Assembly (NCBI GenBank): GCA_023525715.1 | Contig: CM042016.1 | Location: forward strand, 76,438,382 to 76,502,381 | Direction of reading: 5' to 3' | Origin: Cichorium intybus | Taxonomy: Eukaryota > Streptophyta > Magnoliopsida > Asterales > Asteraceae | Length of the DNA: 64,000 nt | Shown here: positions 25,752 through 37,405 of the stretch, in pieces | Position numbering within the stretch: the stretch's first letter is position 1 | Layout: each line of letters begins with the position of its first letter | The notes under the pieces: model-generated | Seen by the model: only the letters and a program-made list of their open reading frames with translations | What the model was told of the DNA's origin: nothing | The model's database searches: none | Program-made: the position numbers and the translations under genes

Positions 25752-25857
25752 ACACGGCCCGTGTTTCCCCTGACACGGCCCGTGTTGTTTGTGCAGGTAA
25801 ACAGAAGGTGATCAGAAGGTGGAACACGGCCCGTGTTCCCCCTAACACGGCCCGTGT
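25752..25857. repeat. Four near-palindromes in LTR-A
   Basis: acacggcccgtgt (a palindrome around one central base) occurs at 25752, 25773, 25824 and 25845, in two pairs. It is GC-rich within an AT-rich LTR. The equivalent site in LTR-C holds four copies of a different short inverted repeat (43766-43881). Confidence 0.8.
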
Positions 25858-26571
25858 CAGTGTCTGTAGAAAATTTGAAAGTTTAGCATGGTTCCATATG
25901 ATTTCTACGTGACCCGAATGACCTGGACACTTATAATTCACTTCTATTATGACATTAATTGAGTAGTTTGATTCCCCAATCATTAGTATAAGTTCATATC
26001 ATGACCCAAACAATGTGTATAAGTGCGGATCAAACAATATAGAAACAAGGAAAAGGAAAAGGGGAGTTGAACACTTATACATTTCTTGCATAATCTAAGG
26101 TGAATAAGTACGTATTAGTGTTATTGAATATGAATTGTATATATGTTTAAACTTGTTGGGTCTAAAACCCATGTATCTCACGAGACTTGTGTCTTACGTA
26201 TGTTTGTTTTAAAATGCTATGTACTCAGGAACAGGATGTCTAGCATTGGATTAAAGGAGTGAAGAACATAGAAGCTTATATATGGATGGTAGATAGAAAA
26301 GATGATCAAGAAGATAAAGTTAATCCAAGTGCGGTATAGTTTGTCATGTAATTGAGAGATGTTTTATTATGGTTTAGAATTCCCTTGTAGTTGTACAATA
26401 AAATTTTGTTATGTCCCGTATTGTTTTTTAGTTGTTTTATTTAGTCGGGTCAGTATGGAATTCTCCATATTGCCCAAAGGTCATGCCGAATTTTCGGTAG
26501 AAATGTTAGTTTAATACGGGACATAACTTTGAGTTGTTAAAGGCTTTACTATGGTTGTTTTGATATGAGTT

Positions 26572-26841
26572 AATCCTAGCGTTGATGGTCCAGTTGAGAT
26601 CTTCTGTGACAATGAGGGTGCAGTCGCCTTGGCGAAAGAACCCAGACCTCACAAGCGCACAAGACATATACACCGGAAGTACCATTATATCCGGAGGCTC
26701 GTTGAAGAAGGAGACATCACGATTAGTAGAGTTACATCAGATGATAATCTTGCTGATCCATTCACTAAACCGTTATCTCAAGCCAAGCATGATTCTCATA
26801 CTAGGTCGATGGGCATTAGATTTGCAAATGAGTTGGTTTAA
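26572..26841 (+). pseudogene. Copia H pol C-terminal fragment (RNase H tail)
   Basis: An open frame of 89 codons ending at TAA 26841 encodes the end of Ty1/Copia RNase H. Readable motifs are CDNEGAVALAKEP, the conserved RHIHRKYHYIR segment, and LADPFTKPL near the C-terminus. In an intact element this domain degrades the RNA strand during reverse transcription. Everything upstream (gag, protease, integrase, RT) is missing, because the fragment starts abruptly where the 3' LTR-A of Gypsy A breaks off. No start codon belongs to it: the ATGs at 26582 and 26629 are either out of frame or internal to the domain. The frame itself has no stops, so decay is by truncation. Confidence 0.88.
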
Positions 26842-27726
26842 GTGTATTTAATTTTGTTTGATTTGTGTTTGGAACTCAAGCAATGTGAAACTCTATTTGT
26901 TTTGAAGATTATTATGTGGAGAACTTAATATATGCATGAAGGCAGTCATTTTGATTAGTTTATCATTGTGTTCTAATTTTGCATGTTTTATTGACTTCCT
27001 GAATAATTATTTTATTATTCAAAACGTCCACAGTCGGTCATACTTTTGGGAGTAAGTATTGATTCAAGGCTGACATGAGGAATTAGTAAATTGTCCATAG
27101 AGATGGACATAGCATAGAGATGTGCTAATTCTCATGTGTACTTAATAGGGATTAAGTATTGGAGTAACCTGTACTTAGAGATTACTTCATGGAATATGTC
27201 ACGAGTAATTCTAAGATGGTAATATCTTATATTCTTCAAGCGGAGATGCATTGATTCTTAGTCCTGCAGTCTGTTATGTCTTGGTTTTCTCCAACGTTGT
27301 TCGTAACTGGCAGCCATATAGGGAATGTCCAGATATGACATGATGAGTGGGCGAGATCCATGTAGTCAAAGTTTATTTGTTCCTTCTGCCCTAACAGGAG
27401 AACCGATATCTGTGGGGCCCTCGATGATTTGGTGTTGACAGCAAATGTACGGCCGTACTCGAACTGAATTGATATAGAATCAATAAGTGCAGTTTGTTGT
27501 GGTCATCACAAATCTCTATCGGGAAACATAATCTTGAATGTTTGAGACTGACAGAATTCCATGTCAGACGTTCATATGGATATCTTGTAGAACAAAGGAA
27601 TATTTGATCACTTGCCTAAGGGCTGTTTCATTAGATGAACACGGCATTTGTCTAGGATGACATACACCTTACTAGGTTAAGGAATATTAGACCATACAGT
27701 TGTTATAACAAGTGCAAGTGGGAGAC
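26842..27726 (+). other. Copia H 3' noncoding region with polypurine tract
   Basis: Noncoding stretch between the pol stop and the LTR, ending in caagtgggaga just before the LTR. The box around 27018-27060 (cacagtcggtcatactttt) recurs in the same position in Copia F (about 49642-49682) and Copia K (about 35551-35600, minus strand). Confidence 0.7.
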
Positions 27727-28369
27727 TGTTGGTTATATGCCCATCGTTATAACAAGTTGGTAATATTATTATAAATAGTAGGGTCCTTTTGGGTTACACG
27801 CAAGAGACGATTTAGCTAAAAGAGATCGAAAATAAACTTGAGGGGTTAAGTTTATTAATATACCAAAGTAAAGGTATATTAATAAGAAACTTAATGGTTA
27901 AGTTTATTAATATACCAAAGTAAAGGTATATTAATTAGAAACTTAATAAGGATAAAGGACTAAAGTGAAATATCCATAAAGGAGGGGATAAGGATGAGGA
28001 GCACTATAAATACAACCCTAGATATGAGTTGTAAGGGCTGCCAAAACCCTAATTTTCGTCACTCTCCTCCCACCCCTCGGTATACGGCCGATTTCTTTCA
28101 AAACTCTAAGTATTACGTGCTAAAACTTCAAGCAAAGGTATATACTACATCAACGGGTGCTGGATCGTTGTCTTGGGTGTGATTACATTAGAGGAGTTCT
28201 ACTTTGGGCTCTCGTCATCCTAACAAAATCAGATCTGAGATTTAAAAGGTATGTCTTGAACCCTCTTGATTTTATAGTTACAAAAGGTTGCATGATTCTG
28301 GGATCCTGGTTGAATACGATTTTGTTTTAAGTTTCCGCTGCGTTTGTTTTATGTTATCGTACTCCAACA
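27727..28369 (+). mobile_element. 3' LTR of Copia H
   Basis: 643 bp, tgttggttat to actccaaca, right after the polypurine tract. It contains a TATA box tataaata (28005-28012). The 5' LTR of this element is absent from the window, so no target duplication can be paired. Confidence 0.85.
27844..27947 (+). repeat. 52-bp direct repeat x2 in LTR-H, each with a hairpin
   Basis: Two tandem copies starting at 27844 and 27896. Each holds the inverted repeat attaatatacc / ggtatattaat around the spacer aaagtaaa. It lies about 60-160 bp upstream of the TATA box, so it could act as a promoter-proximal element. Confidence 0.8.
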
Positions 28370-28900
28370 TTAAATCCAAAGGGAGTTCACAAATTTATTT
28401 GAAGCATAAATTGGAAGATTAATGTGTTTGTCTAGTTGGCATGCATTACATATGGAATTGTAAACTGTATTATTACATGAAATATAATTACTGGAAAAAA
28501 TAACTTAGCACTTCGTTTTCAGGGTGCCCTAGTCATGCTACCATATTGTAGGGCTTGAAGAGACAAATGCTTGAGGTAAAGACTGAAAGTCGTGAATTGG
28601 ATATAGACCTCTGACACTGTCACATCAGAGAAGAATTTGGTATATCAGATGTCTTTCCTACAAAAACCATTTTTCTCAAATTCAATGGAACAATTATTAT
28701 TGGTAGTTAATTTACAAATGAAAATAAAATCTTTTAATGATATCTGATGTAACAAAAACATTGTGAATGTATAAAGGACGCTGAAGAGAGGGTAAGATGT
28801 TATGTATTGTATTATTTACGGGTATGGATGGTCCGTCACTGATAAGGAGTGATCAAATAGGACGTTATTAGATTACCAACACCCACTGAGAGATGGTTTG
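28370..28900. other. Unassigned 0.5-kb flank between Copia H and Copia F
   Basis: No coding potential, LTR ends or primer site recognised. It is the left flank of Copia F, so before that insertion it joined directly to 51119. It is probably part of the LTR or upstream flank of element I, but I could not identify an LTR start. The last five bases (gtttg) are the Copia F target duplication. Confidence 0.4.
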
Positions 28901-29672
28901 TGTTGAAATAATGTCTAAGGTCATCAACTTGTGGTAATATTTCTGATAAATAGCAGAGTCCTTTTGGGTTGCCCTCACAACCCAGTAAAAACAAACAGTA
29001 GCAGAAAAGGAAAAGGAGAAAATAGTTTATTAATTTATTGAGAAATAAATTAATCATAAACTAAATCAGAAATTAGTTATCAAGGACATGATAAATTAAT
29101 TAGATATTAATTGGCAATTAATTAACAAGTTAATTTGGAATTAATTTGGAGAAATTAAATTGCAAGGGATTGGATTGTAATTAATTAAAGAGTTAATAGT
29201 TACAAGTCCAGGGGATGCGGCCGCCACAAGGCTCCTCAAGTTTGGAACCCTAGGAGCCCTCGAATATAAATAGTGGCCTAGGGGTTAAACCCTAATCATC
29301 CCATTGGCCTCCTATGAGCCTCCAATTCCTATTCTCTCCCATTCTCTGGGTTTTTTCGCGATTTCCCAAACCCTTTAAGGGTTCTGGTTCTTGTTCTTCA
29401 ACCTAGAAGAAGTTTTGTATGTTTGTTCTTCTGGTGTTCTTAGGTATGAGTCACTAGAGGGATTCTACTTGGATCCTATTCATCCTTTGCAAGATGTTGT
29501 TCATCGGATTCAAAGAATTAGACAAACCTAAGGTATATTTTGTTTAAGTTTTTGTAGCTATAACTGTTATGAACTGCATGATCCTGAACTCTGTTCATGG
29601 AGAATTCTGTGATTTGATCTTGTTAGTCTTCTACTGCATATGTTTTTGTGTTTATGTGATCGAATCCCAACA
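28901..29672 (+). mobile_element. 5' LTR of Copia F
   Basis: 772 bp, tgttgaaata to aatcccaaca, with TATA box tataaata at 29265-29272. It is followed by a mutated primer site (tggtatctgatgc; canonical tggtatcagagc). The start region (caaagtccttttgggttgccctca type) resembles LTR-G, so F and G are probably related lineages. Confidence 0.87.
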
Positions 29673-30228
29673 GTGGTATCTGATGCTGGTATGGGTGTTT
29701 GTTTGGTGAATTGCAGCGGAATTAGCAATGAAATTAAGGATAGAGTGATAAACAACCTAGACCTATAGATTGATTATCGTTTGAAGACAAGCTACGACCT
29801 ATAAACTTGAATTCGAGTCAAAATCAGGAAAACATCCCTCAAAAGACGAAATTGTGAGTGTAAGCAACAAATCAATGAACAAAGTTCTTGTTTTTATTCA
29901 TTAATTTTCGTGATGTATGTTGTTACAAGTAAAAGAAATGGTTATAAAGCCTAAACAAAAATATGGATGTTACAAAACAACCCAACAACCAAGTTATTAA
30001 AGGAAATACTAATTACTCGTCAAAACAAGATTAAATGACTTATTAAATGAAATAAAAACATTTGCAAGCTTCAAATTAACTCCAAATGCATCTCAAATGC
30101 ATCCCAAATGCCTTCAAATGTGCAGCCCTACTCCATGCACGTGATCATGCAAACTCCACGGGCCATTGAGCCAAAACAGCCTTCAAATCCATTAAACAAC
30201 ACCAACCCATCACCTTTTAGGCCCTCAT
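29673..30228 (+). other. Copia F leader remnant
   Basis: About 0.55 kb after the mutated primer site. No gag frame is readable. It ends where the Gypsy B LTR begins at 30229. Confidence 0.5.
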
Positions 30229-32777
30229 TGTCACACCCTCAAACCGTATTGGCGAAAACGTTCGAGGGTGGATGACTTCATGAACAATATCATAACAATG
30301 TCGAATAATAGTGATACCAAGAAACACAACCATCATAAAATAATTGCAAAGGTTACATAGTTCAATGTTTCATGTTTCGATTACAATTAACAGATGATTC
30401 AAGAAAACACAAAAATGATGTCGTAACATCCCTTCGTCAACGCTCGTGGTTTACCTTATCAGTTTCCTGAGAATACAAGTAGTTGAAAAAGTGTTAACAA
30501 TTAAGTTGGAGAGTTAATAAGTATTTTGTATGAGAATTCCATTTCTTTGTAAAAATAATAGTGTTGTAACCCAAGAAAATCCAATATTTTTCTTATAAAG
30601 ATGTCCAAGTCTTTTAAAAACCCATAGACTAAAATGTATTGCGTCGTTTGTAGTATAAAATCGGTAAAAATTGATATTTCCACGTAAACAATTTATATAA
30701 TTGATTTTTCCCATGTGAGACACCCTATAACCATACTGTGACCATGTAGGCCTGATTCGATGTTCTTCTGGCGTCGGACTGTTAGACATTTGTCACCTCA
30801 GACCTGCCGGTCTAGCTATAGCTAACAGCTCAGGTGCGGGGTTGTCAATCCCATATAGATCTATACACAATTATCGCGCTCTCTTACCGAAACTCTGGTT
30901 ATAAATTTCAGGACTTTAGTGTGCGTATTTTTATAAGTACTGTGAAGACCCGTCTCACAAAATGTTTTTGTATCAACCCATTTACGTATATTTGTTAAGA
31001 AATCTTTGTTTTCACTTTATCATATTTCCCATGATAATATTGTACGTATAGTAATTATATATTTTTATATAATTATTTTGCCTTGTTTCAAAATGCCATA
31101 AATATCCTTGTGTAAAAAAATTATTCCTATAATAATCTATTTTTAGAATTATGTCGTAATAAGCATTTATTTACAAACATAAGTGAAATAACTTATTTAG
31201 ATGATTATAACAACATCTTTTAAGATATTTCCCACAAAAATGGTGTAATAACTTGGTTTTAACCATTTTTGCTAGAAAAGTCGTATATCCGGTCACAAAA
31301 ACGTAGTTTTTTTACTAGTTATCTTTTTTGTGACTTTTCTTTTAAAGATCTAGCATTTTTACACACAATATGTTCATAGATTTGTAACTTTTACTTAAAC
31401 ATATTATATCATAGTGTTCGTAATGTTTAGATCTAACCATATTCCTTGTCAAAAACATTTTTACACAAACACTCACTTATAAACTTGTGTAAATCGTCGT
31501 TTATAACATGTAAAGTTGTATTCTCCCTCTAAAAGCTTGGAAAAGATGAAAATGAGGGGTATGAACTCACCATTGACGCGTGCTTTAGCTAGAAACAAGG
31601 TTGTTCTTGTGAGATTTACGGTAGGAACCAAGATCTAAGCTTTGAAGCTTGAAGGACCCTTGGAAAAAGCTATTACCCAATTCTTTTACGTAGATGTTAG
31701 TGTGTGTAAAAGGAATAAAAGTTGTCTAATAAGGTTTCAAATCAGTAAAGGAAACTAACTTACCAAAAAGATGCGAAATACACTTGAAAATGATGGAAGG
31801 TGGTGGTGGAGATGGGTGGCCGGCAGTGGTATTTGGTGGTGCTGAGGTTTTTGAGGGGTGTTGGAGTAAGGTGAGTGAGCCGAGAGTGAGAGAGAGATGG
31901 GAGAAAAATATTGGGTGATTTGATTAAATGAACACTTTTAGTTCTTTTATGTGATTTAATGTTAGATTTTATTTAGTTAGTTTTAGTCATAGGTTTTTAG
32001 TTTAGCATGTAGCTTTTGACTTTGAGATTTGCATTGGGAAGGAGGTCAATCAGCCGATGGGGGGTAGGGGGTGGGGTGGGTTAATTTTATAAAAAATGGC
32101 AATATACTTATATAAATAAGTGATTTTTATAAAATCGTAAGACGTTTTAGCGAGATTTTATGAGTTTTTGAAGAAACGAAGTTCTAAATACATATTATGT
32201 ATAAACAAATTGTTAAAAATTTAATTAGATGGAAACATAACTCGTTAGACGATGAAATACACGTTTAAGCGCAGTATTATTCCGATTACGCGATTTTCAG
32301 CATTTTACCGAAAATTGTATTTGGCTTTGGGGTCAAATACTAGATAGTATTACGCCTCATAATATATGATTTGTTATTCTATATTTTATGTTTAAGGCAC
32401 CACGTTTTGTATTTTAGGTCCAAACCCTGCATACATTTATCCGTTCACAGCGGTTTAATTGTTGTAACTTTCACATACGAACTCTGTTTTCGACGTTCTA
32501 TATATACAAAGGTTCGTATTTACGAATACATTGTTTTATGAATATTATTATTCTCAAAATAATAATTGTATGATTATCGAAATTTTACGCTACAGTAGCT
32601 TACTATCCGTATTTTCAGCGTTTATTCGATAATTGTTTTGAATTAGCGTACGTAGTATTATAATATTTAATAATACATCGTAAACGTTCTGGAAAAATTG
32701 CTTTTCAACATATAGATTAATGTACGCTTTGTTTGACTACAGTTGACTTTTGTTGAACAAAATTTACAATTGTCACA
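30229..32777 (-). mobile_element. 3' LTR of Gypsy B
   Basis: 2549 bp on the minus strand. It starts tgtgacaattg at 32777, right after the polypurine-like aacgggtagatga (32778-32790, minus), and ends at 30229. It is homologous along its length to the LTR inserted in LTR-A (18933-21689), including the cloverleaf-like fold (30794-30836) and the donor-like ggtgagtt (31564-31571, minus). The other LTR of this element is not in the window. Confidence 0.87.
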
Positions 32778-32831
32778 TCATCTACCCGTTAGAAAGAATT
32801 TCGTCTCGAAATTTAGCACTTGAGTAGATCA

Positions 32832-33994
32832 TCAAAGCTTTGGGAAGAGATGTAGATATTTCTGTTTCATTTGGTCTTCATGCTCCCAAGTAAATTTAGG
32901 TCCACGCTTGGCGCTCTAACGAACCTTCACTATCGATATGCGGCTTTGTTTCGTTCTTTTGATTTCCCTGTCCATAATCTCCACGGGTTCTTCAATGAAA
33001 TAGAGGTTCTCGTTCACCTCGATCTCGTCAAGTGGAATGACAAGAGTCTCATCGGACAGACACTTTTTTAGGTTGGATATGTGGAAAGTGGTTTGGACAT
33101 TGCTGAGCTCTTGTGGTAGTGGGAGTTTGTAGGCTACCGGACCGATCCTGGCAAGGATCTCAAATGGTCCAATGTATCTTGGGTTCAGTTTCCCCCACTT
33201 TCCAAAGCGTATCATTCCCTTCCATGGTGAAACCTTCAACAACACACGATCGCCAACCTGAAATTCCAAAGGTTTGCGTCGTTTATCTGCATAGCTCTTT
33301 TGTCGATCACGGGATGCTTTCAATCGTTCACCGATCTAAACAATTTTCTCCGTCGTCTCTCATATGATCTCTGGATCGGTGAGAGTGCTGTTAGGTACTT
33401 GACCTCTGGCTAACTGAGTATCACCCACCTCAGCCTACCACAGATGGGATCTGCACTTGCGTCCGTATGAGGCTTCAAATGGAGCAACTTTAATGCTCGT
33501 ATGATAACTATTGTTGCATGAAAATTCAATGAGCGGTAAGTGGGTGTCCCACGCCTTACCAAAGTCTATCACACAAGCCCTCAACATGTCTTCCAGTGTC
33601 TGAATAGTTCTTTCACTTTGCCTATCCGTCTGTGGATGGTACGTTGTACTCATGTCGAATCTTGTTCCCAAGGCTTTCTGCAATGATTTCCAAAATCGCG
33701 ACGTGAACTGACTATCTCTATCAGAGATAATAGAAATTCGCGCACCATGCAATCGTACTATTTCTTTGATGTACATCCTTGTAAGTTTCCTTGAGTGGCA
33801 GGAAGAGAGCGGACTTAGTTAGCCTATCGACGATTACCCATATGGTGTCCAGCCCACCAGTTGTTTTGGGTAACTTGGTTATGAAGTCCATAGTTATCCG
33901 CTCCCACTTCCACTCGGGTATTTCTGGTTGTTGTAGTAAACTCGAGGGCTTTTGATATTCTACTTTAACCTTGGTGCAAGTCAGACACTTGCTG
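32832..33994 (-). pseudogene. Gypsy B pol fragment: integrase and chromodomain
   Basis: Minus-strand end of a chromovirus polyprotein. Integrase would insert the cDNA, and the chromodomain would guide it to chromatin. The upstream part reads TCTKVKVEYQKPS, then WERITMDFITKLP. The catalytic-core segment 33776-33435 contains SDRDSQFTSRFW and the glutamate-bearing QSERTIQTLEDMLRAC; a Gly before QSER is replaced by Arg. The C-terminal part 33323-32916 has the GPFEIL..GPVAYKLPLP and FHISNLKKC motifs, then EEPVEIMDREIKR at the chromodomain start. The Trp after KVR is a TAG, after which FTWEHEDQMKQKY remains readable. Frame breaks between 33435 and 33323 and beyond 33776 disable it. Protease, RT and RNase H are missing, cut at about 33994. 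Confidence 0.9.
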
Positions 33995-34194
33995 TAATGT
34001 CCCAGATTTCAGACAAAAATTTCATTTTAAAACCAAAGAATATATTATAAATGGAACACTTTAAAACCAACTAAAATCATTTGTTCCCTCCTTGTATAAA
34101 GAATACATATTTAAAATCCCAAACATTTGATCAATTTATCCAATTAGTTTATGTAACAACGGAAGTCTTGAAATCGTGGATGCGGTGCGTCAGT
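33995..34194. other. Unassigned LTR-like fragment
   Basis: 200 bp beginning tgtaatgtcccagatttcag, which looks like the inverted end of an LTR. It lies between the broken integrase and the LTR-C start. No relative elsewhere in the window. Confidence 0.35.
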
Positions 34195-35192
34195 GTAACG
34201 ACCCAAAAATCTTGAATTTATATTCGAGATAACGCTTAAGGTAAAGACCAAAAATTTTGAAAGTTGTGAAATAATGTAGCGGGAAATGTGGTAAAACAAT
34301 AATAAAAAGTTATAAAATATTAGTTTATGTGAAATTGGCTGAAAAGGGCAAAATGATCATTTGACATGAAAATGACCAAAATGTTAAGAAAATGTTAAGT
34401 TGTTAGTTATTGGGACATGATTTGCAAGGATGCGAGCTTTGGGAGAGAGCGAGAGAGCACCAGAGAAGAGGAAGAGTTCTAGGAGTTCTACAAGGAATTG
34501 GAGCTAGGATTGGAGTTTCAAGCATTTGAGGTAAGAACTTCTACTATTCATCGTCTTCTTACGATGAAACCTGGAGAATCTGATTCATGAAGTTCATGAA
34601 ATGTTTCCAGAGATTTACCTCCATCTAAGTGTACTAAAATCATTAAGTAGACATGTTCTAACCGTTGAATATGTTGAAAAATCAAGAAAAGATGATTTTG
34701 GTTCAAGAACATCATGCCACGGGTTGGTATGATCAAGTAATTTCCAGTGATTCTAACGAGTTTAATAGGTTAGAAATGATGAAAGAAACTTGTATTAACA
34801 AGTAATTCAATGGAATTGAAGATTTCATGCAAAAAATGGTGAAATTGGTTTTTAGCTCAAGAACCCTAGAAATGGGTTACGGGACTGAAATTACTTTTTA
34901 TGATCTTGTTAAGTCATATATGTTATAAATGGTGTAAGAAATCAGTTCCATTCTCAAAATTTTGTTAAAATGATTTTTGAGAAAAAAAAATGGGTTTTCG
35001 GGAATGATTTCAATCAAAGAGGATGAAATTGGTAAATTTATGGTTTAAATGCATGAAGAAGTTGTTATTAGGGCTTAGAAATGACCTTAAGACGATTAAG
35101 TCATGTATTAAGAACTTAATGTAAGGAATAGTGCAAATGTAGCTTGAAAAATCGTCCAATATAGCAATATACTTCGCGATCGCGACCCGACC
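34195..35192 (+). mobile_element. LTR-C fragment, 5' end (+)
   Basis: First ~1 kb of a family C LTR: start tgtaacgacc identical to the solo LTR-C at 42625, a donor-like gaggtaagaa (34528-34537), and homology up to the palindrome tcgcgatcgcga (35174-35185). It then breaks into Copia K sequence. It overlaps, in inverted orientation, with 40803-41238. Confidence 0.82.
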
Positions 35193-35737
35193 ATCTGTTT
35201 CCCATCGGGGTTAAGGGACGAATAAGTTTCGACTCATATGCTTATATCTTTTACGAGACAAATCATTCACAACAATACGTTTTATAACATCGAGCTACCG
35301 ATGCATTTTCGTATTATCAATGAGCAACCGCCTTGCAAATTATAACTCATATGTCTCTACTTTAAGATCATTAGATATTATCGTCTCTAACATTGCTTAT
35401 GATATAATCCATGAAACAATCTATTGAGCATGGGTTTATCCAATACTCAAATCTCTATTTCTAAGTACTCATGAACGTTGTAGTAATCTCATTGCTATGT
35501 TTAACTCCTTAGACAATCTACAAACCAATTCAGGACAGTCTTCGTTCATACTTACTCCCTAAAAGCATGAGCGACTATGGACGTTTGAATAATCAAATTA
35601 CTCAGGAAGTAAACATGCAAGGTGAAACACAATGATAAACAATTGACAAAGGCAGTAAACAATACTCATTAATAAATCTCTATTATTAAATCGCCAAAGT
35701 CAATTACATTTATATTGTTACAAGTTTCAAAACTTAC
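35193..35737 (-). other. Copia K 3' noncoding region
   Basis: Minus-strand region after the Copia K pol stop. It contains the conserved box (minus strand, about 35600-35551) shared with Copia H and F: a run ending in caaacgtccatagtcg followed by a gggagtaagtatg-like stretch. The Copia K LTR itself was lost at the junction with LTR-C. Confidence 0.65.
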
Positions 35738-37405
35738 CTAATTACAAAAACTAATATCATCTCTGAATCCTATGCTCCTAGCATGTTGATTGTGCTTGAC
35801 CCTACTCAGAGCCTTTGTCAAGGGATCTGCAGGATTATCTTTAGATGATACCCTCTTTACATGGAGGTGACCTTCTTCTACTCTATGTCGAATGTAATGG
35901 TACTTTCTGTCGATATGTCTGGACTTTCCATGATCTCGTGGTTCCTTTGTTAAAGCAACCGCTCCTTCGTTATTGCAGAACAGTTCCGTGGGCTCCTGAA
36001 TGCTGGGGACTACTCAAGGTCACCGATAAAGTTCTTCAGCCAAGCCACTTCCTTAGACACTTCACTCGCCGCTATGTACTTTGATTCGTACGTAGAATCA
36101 GCCACCGTCTCTTGCTTGGAACTCTTCCAAGTGACCGCTCCCCCATTCAAAAGAAATACCCAGCCTGATTGAGACCGACCATTGTCTCTATATGTTTAGA
36201 AGTTGGCGTCTATGTATCCACTCACTCTCAACGTATCACTGCCACCAAGGACTAACACCATGTTCTTTTTCCTTCGCAAATACTTGAGTATATTCTGTAC
36301 AGCAATCCAATGCGCTCTACCAGGGTTCCCCTGATACCGACTAACCATGCTCAAAGCAAATGATATGTCGGGGCTAGTACATGTCATAACGTACATGATC
36401 GAACCTACCGCCGAAGCGTAAGGTACCCGACTCATCTCAGCTATTTCCTCATCGGTACTCGGACTTTGAGTCTTACTCAACTTCGCATTACTTTGGATAG
36501 GCAGCTTATCCTAGGTCGTTCATGGCAAAACACTTCCCAAGCCAAGACTTGACATCTTGCAAGGTTGGAATGTCGTTTCCCATGAGCAATATGTCATCAA
36601 CATACAACACCAGAAAAGTGCCTATAGTCCCACTAGCCTTGACATATACACAGGACTCATCTTCACTCCTAGAGAAACCAAACTCTTTGACTTTCTCATG
36701 GAAACAAATATTCCAGCTGCGAGAAGCTTGTTTCAATCCGTAGATTGATTTCTCAAGCTTACATACCTTATTAGGATGCTTTGTGTCTACAAAACCCTCT
36801 GGCCGATTCATGTAAACATCCTTAGTCAACTTCTCGTTAAGGAAAGCGGTTTTGACATCCATCTGCCAAATTTCATAGTCATGAAATGCAACTATGGCAA
36901 GCATTATCCTAATGGACTTAATCTTGGCTACTGGTGAGACGGTCTCATCATAATCAACCCCCGGGGTTTGACTGAATCCCTTTGCCACCAGCCGAGTTTT
37001 AAAGGTGTGTACCTTTCCATCCATTTTGGTCTTCTTCTTGAAGATCCATTTGCACCCGACTGTCTTTCGACCCGACATATTGTCAACCAAGTTCGAAACC
37101 TGATTGTCATACATGGACTTAATCTCGCTGTCCATTGCCTCTTTCTACTTGGCAGACTCGGGGCCCGCCACTGCTTCCTGGTAGTTAGTTGGCTCATCCA
37201 AATTTGTCAATGTCCTATCATTGACAAACGTGTCACCATAGGTTGTTATATAGAAACCATAAAACTCGGGTGGCATGCTAACTCTATCGGAACGCCTAAG
37301 AGGTAATGAAACGTCGGTCGGACCAACAGGAACCTCTTCCTCTTGTTGGTTGCTAGTTTCTCCTAAGGGGTTCGACAGATTGCTCATTGAAGATCTGTTT
37401 TCCAT
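35738..37405 (-). pseudogene. Copia K pol fragment: reverse transcriptase and RNase H
   Basis: Minus-strand Ty1/Copia pol. The RT frame 37135-36506 reads VGCKWIFKKKTKMDG, then VDYDETVSPVAK, MDVKTAFLNE, YGLKQASRSWN and the catalytic YVDDILLMGND. RNase H follows: YASAVGSIMYVMTCTSPDIS, CNNEGAVALTKEPRDHGKSR, then NPADPLTKAL and a stop at 35738. Visible damage: a TAG where AKWKEAMDSEI expects Trp (about 37139), a stop after FAMNDLG with a deletion of some tens of codons (about 36480-36506), and a TAA where Gln is expected in the DANFQT motif (about 36195). Gag, protease and integrase are absent. The linker upstream of RT starts near 37405. Confidence 0.92.

Larger units (their letters stand above)
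1..26571 (+). mobile_element. Gypsy element A (Tekay-like) with a satellite-expanded 5' LTR; left end outside window
   Basis: This is a plus-strand Ty3/Gypsy retrotransposon. The end of its 5' LTR (gtgttaca, 21816) is followed by a tRNA-Met type primer site, a 3.1-kb decayed interior, a polypurine tract and a 3' LTR starting tgtgacaacc at 24932. The 3' LTR contains the same sequence found in every unit of the upstream array, which shows that the array lies inside the 5' LTR. The 5' LTR therefore exceeds 21.8 kb in this window, against about 2-3 kb for the family. The 3' LTR is cut off at about 26571, where Copia H sequence begins. Family assignment rests on LTR size, primer site and the PPT context, which resembles the pol end of chromoviruses; no intact pol is left. 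Confidence 0.8.
24932..26571 (+). mobile_element. 3' LTR-A, internally deleted and truncated
   Basis: Starts tgtgacaacc after the polypurine tract. The first ~1.1 kb (promoter region, palindrome cluster) is the LTR-A part absent from the array. From about 26037 it matches the array unit, but unit positions 710-1908 (about 1.2 kb) are missing. Both breakpoints carry gtttaa (26145-26150), consistent with microhomology-mediated deletion. The LTR stops at gatatgagt near 26570, where Copia H pol begins, so the terminal ~0.2 kb is lost. Confidence 0.88.

Noticed and set aside
25711..25983. Peptide with repeated TRAV motifs
   Set aside because: It is the antisense reading of the acacggcccgtgt palindromes, not a protein domain.
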